Shown one piece after another: positions 48,155 through 59,534 of a stretch of DNA of 64,000 nucleotides. The stretch lies in NCBI GenBank assembly GCA_030272155.1, contig CP126192.1:3196501-3260500 (forward strand). The letters are read 5' to 3'. The notes under the pieces were generated by a model. The model did no database searches. It saw only the letters and a list, made by a program, of their open reading frames with translations, and was not told the origin of the DNA. The stretch comes from Tetradesmus obliquus (taxonomy: Eukaryota; Chlorophyta; Chlorophyceae; Sphaeropleales; Scenedesmaceae). Positions within the stretch are counted from its first letter, which is position 1, and every line of letters begins with the position of its first letter. Both the position numbers and the translations under genes were made by a program.

Positions 48155-50285
48155 ATGGACATCAGACCTGTTATACTGCTTCTGGTTCTATGTTTGGCGC
48201 CCAGCGCACGTGCGGCAGCCTGGACAGCAGCTCAGCCGACCTGCACAGACGTGGCTCCGCCCTCTGAGTTTGGCAGCTTCCAAGTGGACATGTGAGCTTG
48301 CGGATGAGCTTCAAGTCAAGTCCTGCCAAGTGACTTATCGCAGTCTCTTTCGTGTAGCTTGCTCGAACCAGCATCTGCAACAGCTGTGCAGTACTGTTGT
48401 AAAGCTTGCAATGTTGTGCAAGGTACACAAGGCACATGCATGTGGCTGCCCCTGCTGTGCACCAAACAATCAACTTTCAATGTTCTGCTGGCTGCAGGCG
48501 AACTGTATCGCTGTTTACCACCGGAATTTCCCCCCTGCCTGTTGCAACCCTCTGTCCTGGCATCACCTACAACATGAAGGTAAGCAGCGAGCACCAGATC
48601 GCAACAATGTCAGGTGCACCAGGTTGGTTGAAAATGCTGTTGTAAAGCTATGCTAGATGGTAGAAGCAGACTGCCGGATGCATTTTGGGTGTGCTGCCAC
48701 TTCCAAGACCACAGACTTGGCTTGTGCCTGGACACCAACGTTCCTGCTCTTGCACCATGTTCAACTGTTTACCAACGCAGGTCACCTTCCCTGAGAAGCG
48801 TGTCTACAGCATCAGCTCTTCTGTAGGCACATTTGCAGGAACAGCAAACCCTTGCCTCAACCGCGCCACCAGCCCCACAGGTGCTTCGTCCGTCGGCCTC
48901 AAACTTACCGTGCCCTGCAGCGCAGCGACATCCGCCAGTGTTGTGTTCAAGATTGCCAGTGCCCCAGCTACAGCTACTTCTGCAGATAATCACAAATTCC
49001 AGGCGTTCCCAATGCTGGTGTCTCCACTTCTCATGTGCCCAACATCCAAGTGCCCTGGTGAGTAATGCAAGCCCTGCTTGGGGCCCATGTATTAATTATA
49101 CAGTTGCTGGCATTCCTGTTTCTGGGCTTGGCAACGCCGACTGGCGGTGGGAGGTTGCACAGGTGCTCACTGCAGGAATCAGCAGTTCCTGCAAAAGATT
49201 GCAAGCCGCATTGCATGCCCTCTACTTAGAATAGAGTGACATCTGATGCTGTTAATCTCCTTCTGCAGCAAAGAGTCTTTCGTCGCAGCACGACAAAGGC
49301 CAGGTCGCATCAATCAAGCAAGCGGCGCCTGCACACCACACAGTGACACCTGCACTGCATGGCTGCCTTGCTTCAGGTGCTCCAACCACTCTTGTCGACG
49401 TCCAAAACGCTGGCGACCTGGGTCTTGCTGGTCTCATCAATCCCAGCAACTTTGTTGAAGCGGTCAAAAACCTCGGCACAGAAGTGAAGACAGAGGCGAC
49501 CACGAGTCTGCACTTGCAACTGACCATGCTGCAGAACGCCATGCAGACCATCAGTGCTGTTGTTAGTCCAGCCAACAAGTCTGTGGCTGTGCCTGACCCT
49601 GCTCAGGTGAGTGACTGACTGGATGAAAGATATGCTACAGCAGAGTATGTGCGATCATCATCCATGATGGCTGTTTCCTGTGTGTGCTGCCAGCAGCACT
49701 ATATGTGTCAGCAGTGGTTACCCATGAATGACCGGCGCCACTCGGTAGAGCCAGGACAATCATAAACCTGCAACCACTTGCTCACTTATAGGCTGTGTTC
49801 TTTGCTTCTGCTTTGCTTGCCAACCGCAGTTCTTGACAGCCCTGAAGAACATTGCCGGCTTGGTTGGGACAAGCAGCAGCAGCAGCAGCTCTGCAAGTAA
49901 CAACGGCGTCTTCGGCTTGCTGAACGCACTCCAGACCATCTCTGCAGCTACGAGCCCTGCTGTTACCACCACCGCTTCCCGGGGCCTCCTGGCAACCACC
50001 ACTGGCACCGCCACATCACCCACAGCTACCGGTACCAGCGTGAATGGCCTGCTTGGCGCCCTCAAGACTGTTGGCAACCTGCTGGTTGGTAGCAACACCA
50101 GCACTGCTGCCCCCTCGCTTCCAGGTCTGCTGCAGAGTGGTATGGGCTTGATCACCAGCCTCTCCAAGTTCATCCCTGTCAATGGTGCTAGTGTCAACCT
50201 GAACCTGGCAAGCCTTCTATCACTGGTCCAATACACTGGTTCCTTCTTCACACAGCTGACTGCCCTGCTTCCTGCCATGGGTTGA
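48155..50285 (+). CDS. secreted protein of unknown function, copy 2 of a tandem pair
   Basis: Five exons: 48155-48291, 48498-48579, 48781-49057, 49269-49606, 49830-50285 (429 residues). Signal peptide MDIRPVILLLVLCLAPSARA. The Cys domain matches copy 1 in order: CPGITYNMKVTFPEKRVY, SVGTFAGTANPCLNR, GASSVGLKLTVPC and a final CPTSKCPG. Exon 2 is exactly 82 bases in both genes and sits at the same phase, and the last intron of both falls between a DP(T/A)Q sequence and FLT. The C-terminal helical region also matches: GLLNALQTISAATS, LLGALKTVGNLLVG, LASLLSLVQYTGSFFTQLTA. Differences: copy 1 has an extra intron just before its CPNR, which copy 2 lacks, and copy 2 has an intron after KCPG where copy 1 is continuous. 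The linker of copy 2 is less Thr-rich. Function unknown. Confidence 0.75.
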
Positions 50286-51562
50286 GCTGGGGCAGAATGA
50301 CTAAACATCAACATAGCCTTTTTATGGCGCCTGGAATGAGCTGTGAGCACAACTTGCCCACAGCTGGTGTGAATTGTTGCATAACCCAGGATGTGATGGA
50401 AAAGCTACATTACGTAATGTACGTATACGTCCTGGTGTGCATGTCAAAGCAATAAGCATGGCGGACACAGAGGAAAATAATAATACCGGGGTGCCACTGC
50501 AACCCTGTGGCAGGTTTCTGTCATCTCATATTCATGCATCTTGTCATTGTGTGGTTGCCTTACGGTGACTTCTAGACTGCTTTTGCATCTCTGATGGCCT
50601 GGGGGTTCTTGTTTCAGCCTGTGTCTGTGCTGTTGGGAGCTGCTCCTGTTTGCACTGAAATCAGTGCTGACGAGTTGTGCCGATGACTTGTGAATGACTG
50701 TCAGAGTCAAGTGCATGGTGCATTAACACTGTATTACACGTGCTCCGCAACATACACGGACATCAGCAGCAGGTCTGGCCCGTTCACACATCAAGCCCAC
50801 CATCCATAAGTTTTGAAAGCCCGGCCGGGGAACTGTCCAGGTCAGGGCCAGACATCACCCTTTTGTTATACATGTGTGCAAACCGCAACACCACAGTGGC
50901 TAGCTGGTTCCACACAAACTTGTCCAATACTTACTGTACTACCCACCACACCCAGCCGATTGAGTTCTCTCGAAACTGCAGCGCAAACTCCACACAGGCG
51001 CACACACAGCATATGCAGTGTCACTTGGTGTATGCAACTACAACAGATTGTGCATCACCTGCCATGGTGTGTATGCCTTGCAGATTGACAGGGTTAGTGG
51101 AGGATTGCAACCCTACAGGTGAGAATCAGTGCATTCCTTTGCCTGTACGTATGCTGTGCACAACACAGCCAGGCACACAACTCTGTCACACCAGAACCTC
51201 CCAAATGCGTGCTGCTGCGCAAGATACGCCTCACAGCAAAGTGCCAACCTACCACACTGCCACCCACGCCCCTGCGCACTGTGTGCTCCAGCACTGTTCT
51301 CATGTAGCAGCATAAGCGCACTGGCCGCCTTGCTGGTGTGCCTTTTTGTTGTGAGCCTCAGATGCTGTTCAGTGTCTCTGCATACCTGACCCTGTTCCTT
51401 CAATCAAGCCAATAGGTGTAGAAATCTTGAGCAACACTCAAACATTCTAGTGCCTGGCCATCCTGCCATATGCCAACCGCAGGCAGACCACCACAGCACA
51501 TGGCACACTGCATGAAAGCAAGCAAGTAATATGATCCGCAAGCCGAGTGCATGCACAGCTTT
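50286..51562. other. intergenic between convergent genes
   Basis: A plus-strand ORF at 50740-51315 (191 codons) is open, but its composition (Thr, Cys, His and Asn scattered, many ACA/CAC triplets) and lack of a homologous block argue against a gene. The stretch lies between the 3' ends of copy 2 of the secreted pair and the START gene, so only 3' flanks are expected. Confidence 0.5.
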
Positions 51563-52092
51563 TTACTTCGCTTTCTTGCCACCCTTGCTCCCCTTGCCAC
51601 CAGCAGCAGCTGCAGCCTCTGCCTTGGACGCTGCCACAATCTGCAGCTGCCGTTGCTGCATGGCTGCCTTCTCCTCCGGCTTCAGCTTTGCTGCTGCCAT
51701 CTTTACGCGCTGCAGGTTCATGGGCATCATCATGCTCACAGTGTTGTACACAGGCAGGGGCACACTGCCCTGCAATGGCAGCAGCAGACCAAGCCACACA
51801 CACAAGATGCGCGTCTGTCAGCTCGTGCGTGAGGCACAGACGCCTGCCTGATGCGCAAACCACGGGTGGCTTGTGATATTTCAAATGCAGCAGCAGCTTC
51901 AACGCTTTCTGCGGCGTGACACAGTGTGGTCCTAATCAGACACATGAGACGCACGGCCCATGTCTGCTACCTGTCATCCTGCTGCTGCTGCTGTGCTGTC
52001 AATGCTGTGCATCTGACTGCTGTTGCTACCACTCCAGCTGTTGCAGCTGCTGCGGCTGCTTCTTGATACGGCGAGCATGTTGCATCTCATGC

Positions 52093-52135
<43 letters not shown>

Positions 52136-52672
52136 GCGGCTCACCATGGGGTCTACCTGCAGCACCATGGTGATCTGGCACTTGTCATCGCCCAGGTGCT
52201 GCCGCGCCTCGTCAGCGTAGGGGCTGACCACGTAGCCCGACACACCCATGTGCGCGCGGATGGTGCGCGGCTTGCTCACGCCCTTGTCGTTGGCGTGCAC
52301 CTCAGCGGGCGTGTACACCGCCAGCGCGCGCGTGCCGTCAGGGAAGTGCGCGGCCACACCCCTGCAGCAGAACTCGCGCTCGTTGAACAGCCACGACATG
52401 CCTGGCGGCATGCGCAGGCAGTAGCAGGCAGGGGCAGGAGGCAGGGTGGGTGCGAGGTGGCAAAAGTCATAAGGGCGAATAGGGAAGGGGTGCACTTGTG
52501 ACGCACTCCAGCGACTAGACTGTTGTGTGACCAGCATTAAAATCCACATCACACTATGAGGCGGCAGATGCTGAAGTGCCTCCTGCTTCATTGATAGCAC
52601 TGTCCTGGATTGCAAGCAACTGGGCGCAGCACTTGAATGCCTGCTGTTGCTGCCGCCGCCGCTGCTGCTGCC

Positions 52673-52704
<32 letters not shown>

Positions 52705-53626
52705 TGCTGCCGACCATATGTGCTGCTCACCCGGCACGCCATATGTGTTGATGAAGGTGCCAATGCGCAGGATGGGGTACTGCTTGGGTGACCGCTCCAG
52801 CACCTGCAGGTTGAGCAGCATCTTGTCCCACTTCTGCATGTGCTCAAACTCCGTCACCAGCTCATACGTCACCTGTTACAGCAGCAAGCGTGCAAATGTT
52901 GACGTACAGGTTAAGCTGCTGTTGGGCAATTGCTAACATAAGGGAGGAAGGAAATACACCAGCTGATCCAGCAATGTGTACCGTACACTGACAAGGCTTG
53001 TGTTACATGATGACGACAACTGGTGACCAGATTTTGCAGGAAGTCGGGTAGTAGCCTTGCACACAGGGCTGTTGACGTCAACTGACCTATTCAACCGTGG
53101 TTGCATCTCCTTCACAGTGTAACTAGTTTAATCCCTTCAGTGGCATTGCTGCTGTGTTCAAGCACAGCTAGTCTGTCCTGCAAGGCGTGCTGTTGCTGCA
53201 TGCAAGCTGCATGCAAGCTGCTGCGCTGTGTGCTGTGCTGCGCACCTCTGTGCTGGCAGGGATCTCTGCAATGCCACGCATCTTGTACACCCTCTCCGGG
53301 GCCACCGGGTCTTGCCGCGCTATCTGAATGCCCAGCATGCCCGATCCCGTGCACTTGACCCAATCTGGCATGGCGTGCCCGCCAATGTCAGCAGGCTGGA
53401 TGAGCCGGTGGAAGCACGGCGACTGCGCCAGCACCCACAGCAGCGACTGCTTCTCGAAATCAGACAACTGAGGATGGTTTTTGATGCTGCCAACGTAGTC
53501 GAAGGCTGGAGCGGCCTTGCCCGATGCACCCAGCTCCGCGACCTGCCCCTTAAGGTCACTGGGCGCCACCTTGCGCGGTGGCAGCATATCCATCTCCCCC
53601 ACGGGGACCACAGCTGCCGGGCTCAT
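51563..53626 (-). CDS. START-domain (lipid transfer) protein with Lys-rich tail
   Basis: Binds or transfers a lipid or sterol ligand, by family; the ligand cannot be told from sequence. Four minus-strand exons: 53626-53246, 52872-52731, 52401-52145, 51769-51563 (328 residues). After about 45 polar residues an N-terminal helix FEKQSLLWVLAQSPCFHRLI leads into the START fold (about 60-285). Blocks include RVYKMRGIAEIPAS, VTYELVTEFEHMQKWDKML (the F...WD.. pattern typical of START), GTFINTYGVPGMSWLFNERE, TIRAHMGVSGYVVSPYADEA and CQITMVLQVDPMGSVPLPVY. The GVPG-MSW join is formed by splitting a Gly codon across intron 2. A short helical C-terminus with LKPEEKAAMQQRQLQIVAAS ends in a Gly/Lys-rich GGKGSKGGKKAK, which could be a membrane- or nucleic-acid-contacting tail. 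No signal peptide or transmembrane segment is seen, so a cytosolic protein is expected. Confidence 0.88.
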
Positions 53627-54784
53627 GGCTGCTAGGCGCCGTGCGCACGAGGACCGGTGAGGTTGGGCAGGACAAGGTTGCTGTGGTGCTCAGAACATAC
53701 AAAAAGGCTTTCTGTCTCGTAAAATCCGCAAACAGCAATTCTAGTGGAAGCAGAAGCGATTCAGCACGCAGCGATGACGCAAATGCAGGCAGAATGATAT
53801 GGTCGAGTGTGGCGCGAAGTTATGCCATGACATGCCAGTTTGAGAAGCCGCGCCGTACAGGAAGAGGATTGTTTACAAACATGCTGTAACTACATGCCTA
53901 TTTGCTGCACTTCAACCAGCGGCATGTCCGGACAAGGTGGTGACCTGGCATGGACCGGCTGGTTACTGATAGTCGTCCATCAACTCCGATACAACAATAG
54001 CCATCTTTTCTCGCAGTACGGCTTAGATCTTGAAATGGCTGATTTCATTGCATCTCACGCTGGTCAGCAGCAGGCCCTGCACCTGCTCTTCAACCACAGC
54101 TAGCTGCACAGGCCGCCTGTGGCCAACCACGTGCAATTACTGTGCACCACTGAGTTACAGAGATAGTGCTGGCGGCAGCTTGGAATGTTTGCAACAAATG
54201 AATGCTTAACCCAAGCATTACTGACACACCTAATGTGTATCTGTGTCCTGCTGTTCAGTAGAAGAACAGCCAGCTGCCATGCTGAGCAGCCCACGTGCTT
54301 TTGTACTTTGCAGGGCGAGGCGCTGCCCTTCCCCGGAGCCAAAAAGCGCAACTAACAGTGCAGTTCATGTTGTAACCGTTACAGATTTGCTTGTAAGCTG
54401 CCAGTCCTGCCCCTCACTCAGCTTTGGGGTTGTGTCATGCCAGATGTACATGTCTGTCAGCTGTCAAACGGGAGGTGCATGCTGCCGTGCTACAAAGAGC
54501 TGTACATCAGCTTAGTAGCGTCCGTGGTTGCATCCTCCGATTTGTTGAAGCAAGACCGACAACACAGGCACCCACTGTGTGCGACACCTGCATTTCAGAC
54601 TGCGAGGCCGAGTGCAGCCCGTGCCATCAGTGCAACCAGCGTGACATAGTCTTTCCAACTGAATGGTGTCTCACAAACCTTACCAACAGCAGGCTGTTGT
54701 CGAACGGCAGCTACAGCTACACGGACGGCAGCAGCAGCAGCAGCAGCAGCAGCAGTGGCAGCAGCATAAGCAGCAGCAAGAGCA
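53627..54784. promoter_or_regulatory. divergent region between START gene and TAF1A-like gene
   Basis: The two genes point away from each other across about 1.16 kb, so both promoters lie here. No exon-like ORF is seen. A CAG run at 54728-54760 (Ser or Ala if translated) is immediately upstream of ATG 54785 and is probably in the 5' leader. It is also open in frame with a small upstream ORF, so a longer N-terminus cannot be ruled out. Confidence 0.5.
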
Positions 54785-57700
54785 ATGGAGGCTGCTGATG
54801 CAGATGATGTTGAGGAGATAGAGGATGCACGGCAAAAGCTCCAGTCGTTGGCAGTAGAGGAGTACAGCAACGTTGCCAGGGTGAGAGCACAACACAGCAG
54901 GCCACTTCAATGGATGTGCAACGTGTGATAGCCAGAATCTTAACATCTTCCTTCTGCAGCTGGTGTTCAGATTGCGTATGTGATAACCCCAGCCTGTTCT
55001 GCTGTCGTGTGTCCTGCTGCCTGTGCAGGTCAGGCGGCAGCACCGGCTCAACTTGGGTGCTGTCATGCGGCACGCTATGCTGAGCTGCGACTACTGCACA
55101 GCTGCTGGGGCTGTGGGGGCGCTGCTGGCTTGCCAGGTGTGGCAGCAGCAGCATAGTAGTTAACAACAGCAGCAATGCCTTGACAGGCACAGACTCAGGA
55201 ACATGTGGGATCAGTTGTTCAGCTGCAGCAGCAGCACTGGGCTACGTCGCCAGCAGGCATCATGTTCCCTGTCAGGACACCATCACAAAGAGCTGCTTGC
55301 TGCTTGCATGAACCACACGTACCTCAGTGGGTTTTGGCATGCTGCCTGTGTAACGAGATGCATGGGTGTGACGTGTCTGCTGCTGCTGCAGCCTGAGGGC
55401 CTGCACACCGCAAACGCAGCCACAGCTGTAGTGGGTGACGCCTTCCAGCTGCTGGTGGAGGTCATGTGGAATGCACTGGAGCTGCTGAGGCAGCACACAG
55501 TGGCACACGAGCAGGTGCGCGGCTGGGGTGGCCGCACCCCTGCAAGGGTGCCGCTGCCGCTGGGCGGCAGGGGGTGAAATAGCTGACACCGTACTGCCAC
55601 AACAGTGGCAGCTGTCTGCTCTTACAACAGCATGTATTAGGTGCTATGGGTTGAGCCTGAGCGCCTGTGTGGCTTCCAGTCCCAGCCTGATAGAAGCGCC
55701 TCAGTTGACCCCACTGCTGGGAGGCATTCGCATTGTGGTGCGGCAGCAGCACACACTGGTTGATGACCACATGAGGCAGCGCCGAAGAGGTCAGGGTTAC
55801 TGCTGTTGAAGCAGCCTTGGAGCTTCACTGCAGCAGCAGCAGCAGCAGCAGCTGACCATGGTTTAGACAGCGCTAGACGCGTGTGTCTGTAGGTATTAGT
55901 CAATTTGGCACCATTCGGCTGCCGTCGAGCAGGGCCCTGCCTATATACAATGTCCTGGCTGTGAACCGCTCACCAACCATCCTGCTGCTGCTGCTGCTGC
56001 TGTTGCGCTGCAGGTGAAGCGCGGCATCCGCAAGGTGGCTGCAGTGCTGCTGCACGAGACAGGCATGCGCCAGGCTGCGCAGATTGAGCTGGCGGTGGCT
56101 CACTGGAACCTGGTGAGGCGCGCAGGCAGCAGCAGCAGCCCGCACCAGCAGATGTTGCATCAGCAGATGCTACACCTGGCGAGGCATCACCAAATGCAGC
56201 TGCAACAAAGCCCACACCATTTCAGCACGTGCTGCAGCTCTGTCATGTTATCCGCAGCTGATGCCAATGCCTGGCCTAGCGCAACGCAGCAGCACACCCT
56301 GTGCATGCGCCTAGAGGCCAGCTGCCGTGCTGACCGGCGTGCTTGCGTTTGCCCGTCTTCTGCCATCTGTGTGCTTGCTGCTGTGGGGCCACTGCTGCTG
56401 CTGCCTTGCTGCAGTGCCGGCCCGAGGAGGTGCGGCAGGGCCTGGCGCTGCTGTCCCATGAGCTGTCTCGGCACAGCAGCAGGCCCAACCGCAGCTTCAC
56501 TTTCCACATGGCAACACTGGCTGCCTACATGAAGCACAGAGCATGGTGGGCGGGCTGCAGGACGGGAGGGGATGGTTGCTGGGAGGGGATAAAGTGTGGC
56601 CTGCAGAGCAGCAGAAAGGCCCAAGGGGGCCGAGGTATGCTGCGGCAGGGTGCAGGGCTACAGCAGCTGCTTGGGTGCATCATGGTGACACGTATCCATG
56701 CACACATTGTAGGGCCATGTGGTCCAGCACATGGTTGGCATGGCGGGGCGAGCTGCAGCCATTGCTGCATGGCCCTGGTTGTGCTCTAGGCGTGTCCTGC
56801 ATGTGCTGCAGTGCAACGGCCTTTGCTGTGGTAGCCATGATGATGAAGCATATTGCTGTATGTTTCTGTGTGTGCTGTGTGTGTTGCTGCAGGATGGAGC
56901 AGGCCCTAGGCATCACTACTGCAGCCGCAGGCCAGCCTGGCAGGCCACGCAGCAGCAGCAGCAGGGCAGAGGCGCGGCAGCAGCGCAGCAAGGAGCTGCT
57001 AGGGCCGCTGCAGCTGCCCCTGCAGCCCCTCCGGGAGGCGGCCAATGCTGCTGCTGCTGCTGCTGCAGTGGCAGCTGGCAGCAACGCCAACAATGCAACC
57101 ACCAGCAGCATCAGCCAGGCTGACCTAGATGATGTGATCAAACACCTGCAGGTATGGTGGCAGCTCAATCTGCACATATGCCATAGCTGATCATAGAGCC
57201 GCCTGGGGTCTGGAGGGGTGGTGCGTGCGTATGTGCACAGATGCAAGTCTGTTGCTGCTGTCCACAGGGCTAGCAGTGTGTGGTACTGTTGACTGCAAGC
57301 AAACCTTTAAGTACCATGCATCTTGCCGTGTGCGCTGGCCTGCCCGGCCAGCACCAGCAGCACCAGCTGTGATTGCATATACGTGCCTGCTCGGGTGGTT
57401 GTGCATTGTTCAGCACTCCTGAAAACCTGCTGCTGCTGTGTGTGCAGCGAGCCCTGGGCATGTACCCTGCAGCCTCCCTGCCCAGCCTGCTGCTGTGCCA
57501 CAGCCTGGTGCTGGCTGACAGGCCAGGCGAGGCCCTGCAGGCGGCAGCAGCAGCAGCAGACGCATCCGGCAGGTCAGCCGCATGCCTCAGCCTGCTGGCG
57601 CTGCTGCTGCAGCAGCAGCTGCCACCTGCCGCAGCGCCTGCTGCTGCTGCTGCTGGCAGTGCTGACGGTGTTGCTGCCGCTGATGCTGCCACTGAGCACG

Positions 57701-58772
57701 CTGGCAGTGCTAGTGCTGCAGTGGTGCATGAGTATGTGGCGCTGTGCCTTGAGGTGGTGCAGGCGGACCCTTGGGCAGCAGGGGCGGTGCAAGGTGAGCT
57801 GCGGCATGCCTGCTAATGGTTGCTGGCTGCTTCGTGTGCATGTTGAGATGGAGCGTGAGGCGTCCCAACGCATCAACAGCAGCTGCAACAGCCGAGGTTT
57901 CTACAGTGGAAATGGTTTGGTGTCAGCGCTGTGCACTCATTGGAGTGTGACATGTTGGCGGGTCAGCCATGCTGTTGCAGTGCAGCTGAATGGCCCATTG
58001 CAGCCACCAGCTTGATCATGAAGCAGCAGCTGTCGTTGCGAGGGTTTTGTGGCCAATTCAATCCTCTTCAAGTCTAAGTTATGTGTGCCTGTGCTGGCGC
58101 TGGCGCTGGTGCAGGTCTCATGCAGCAGTCAGGCCACTGCAGCAGCTGCGCAGCAGCAGCAATGCGGGGCCTGCTCGCACACCTAGATGCAGCAGCCCTA
58201 GATGCAGCAGCAGCAGCACAGGACAACGACAGCTATGGAGCAGCTGCTGCTGCTGCTGCCACCGCTCAGCCCTGGATGCTGCTGTCAGTGCTGTTGGTGC
58301 AGCTGGCAGCAGCAGCTGCGGCCGAAAGCAACGACGTTGCAGCAGCAGCGAGTGGTGCATTGGCCAGCAGCAGCCGGGCCGCTAGCAGGAGTGCTGCTGC
58401 TGCTGCTGCTTGTGCTGCTGCTGGCGGTGATGCAGGCGCCTGCAGTCCACGAGAGCTTTGGCAGTCGCTGCTGTGCTGCTTTGAGGCAAGGCAGGCGTGG
58501 TGGGCAGCAGCAGGCAGCATTGCTGACCCTAGCGAGCTGCTGCCGCTGCTGGCATGCACGCAGCAGATCGATGCACGGCGCATGCAGCAGGTGCAGGAGC
58601 ATATGGTGCTGGTAGAGCAGGGGAACAGCTTGGAAGGGCAGCAGCAGCCGCAGCCGGTGCAGCAGCAGGACCAGCAGCACCAGCAGCCACACGGCAGTTT
58701 GAATGGAGAGCTGCAGCAGCAGCCGTGGAGTTTGCAGGGCACGCCTCCGCTGTCTGCTGCTGATACAGCTAG

Positions 58773-58811
<39 letters not shown>

Positions 58812-59534
58812 TAGTCATGATGACTGCAGCATGGCTGTGTCCTCTTGGGGGGAGCTGCAGCAGCTGCTGTGCTGCAAAGCGATCGCGCTGCTGTTTGTGC
58901 TGGGGCCGTTCAACGCATACAGCTGGCTGTCCATGCAGGCGGCGGAGGAAGCTGCAGTGTCAGCAGCTGCCTTTGCCGCAGTGCAAAGGAGTGATATAGT
59001 GCTGCCTGCCACGCAGGGGCTGCAGATGCAGGGCAGCGACAGCCTGCATGTGACAGCTGCTGCTGCAAGGTGGGCTGCACGGGTGCTCGCCGTTGTGCCA
59101 TCATACTTGCATTGTGCATTCAGCAGCCATGCATTGTTGCGGGTGTGCGTTTGTTGCATGGCTGGCCGTTCCTGGCACTGCAGCATGTGTAGCCACTGTG
59201 CCAAGGACACCTCAGCAGTTATATGCCGCATGTGTGCACCACTGTGAACCCCACAAACCCTGTTGTCGACCAAGTGATGACGTCATCTGCGCTCTGCTGC
59301 TTTGCTGCGTCCTGCTGATGCAGTGAGGCACTGCAGGATGCCCTTGAACTCGCAATACATATGCACACCATCCAGCCACAGCAGCAGCAGCTGCAGCAGC
59401 AGCCCAAGCGGCTGCTGGGTGAGCCCTCACCCGAGTTTGGTGCGCTGTTGGACCTGCCTGAGGCATGGTGGGCCGCCTTCCCACACAAACGTCGGCGGCA
59501 GCGGCAGCAGCAGGAGCAGCAGCAGCAGCACTGA
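54785..59534 (+). CDS. helical protein, possibly TAF1A-like Pol I factor
   Basis: Nine exons keep frame (775 residues): 54785-54880, 55029-55136, 55392-55514, 56014-56112, 56415-56545, 56893-57151, 57448-57793, 58115-59069, 59324-59534. Seen: an acidic start (MEAADADDVEEIEDARQKLQ); paired helices such as RRQHRLNLGAVMRHAMLSCD, GDAFQLLVEVMWNALELLRQ, RKVAAVLLHETGMRQAAQIE and EEVRQGLALLSHELSRH; RALGMYPAASLPSLLLCHSL followed by a GEALQAA block like a TPR helix; long Ala/Gln linkers; and near the end LPEAWWAAFPHKRRRQ. The helix pattern, an ADPWAAGAVQ block and the final WW-x-x-F-x-x motif recall TAF RNA polymerase I subunit A (TAF1A), a part of the rDNA promoter selectivity factor. This is a faint resemblance, not a firm assignment; any TPR-like scaffold is possible. 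A further exon might lie at 55684-55790, but its phase does not fit. Twelve CAG units (58774-58809) encode a Gln run. Confidence 0.6.
58774..58809 (+). repeat. (CAG)12 coding for 12 Gln
   Basis: A pure uninterrupted CAG run inside exon 8 of the TAF1A-like gene. It is the longest pure coding CAG run I saw in the window and a likely site of length variation between strains. Confidence 0.95.

Noticed and set aside
50740..51315. 191-codon plus-strand ORF
   Set aside because: Composition and lack of recognisable blocks suggest chance; it lies between two 3' ends.
55684..55790. Possible additional exon of the TAF1A-like gene (LTPLLGGIRIVVRQQHTLVD)
   Set aside because: Protein-like, but no acceptor and donor pair keeps the phase between the flanking exons, while skipping it does.
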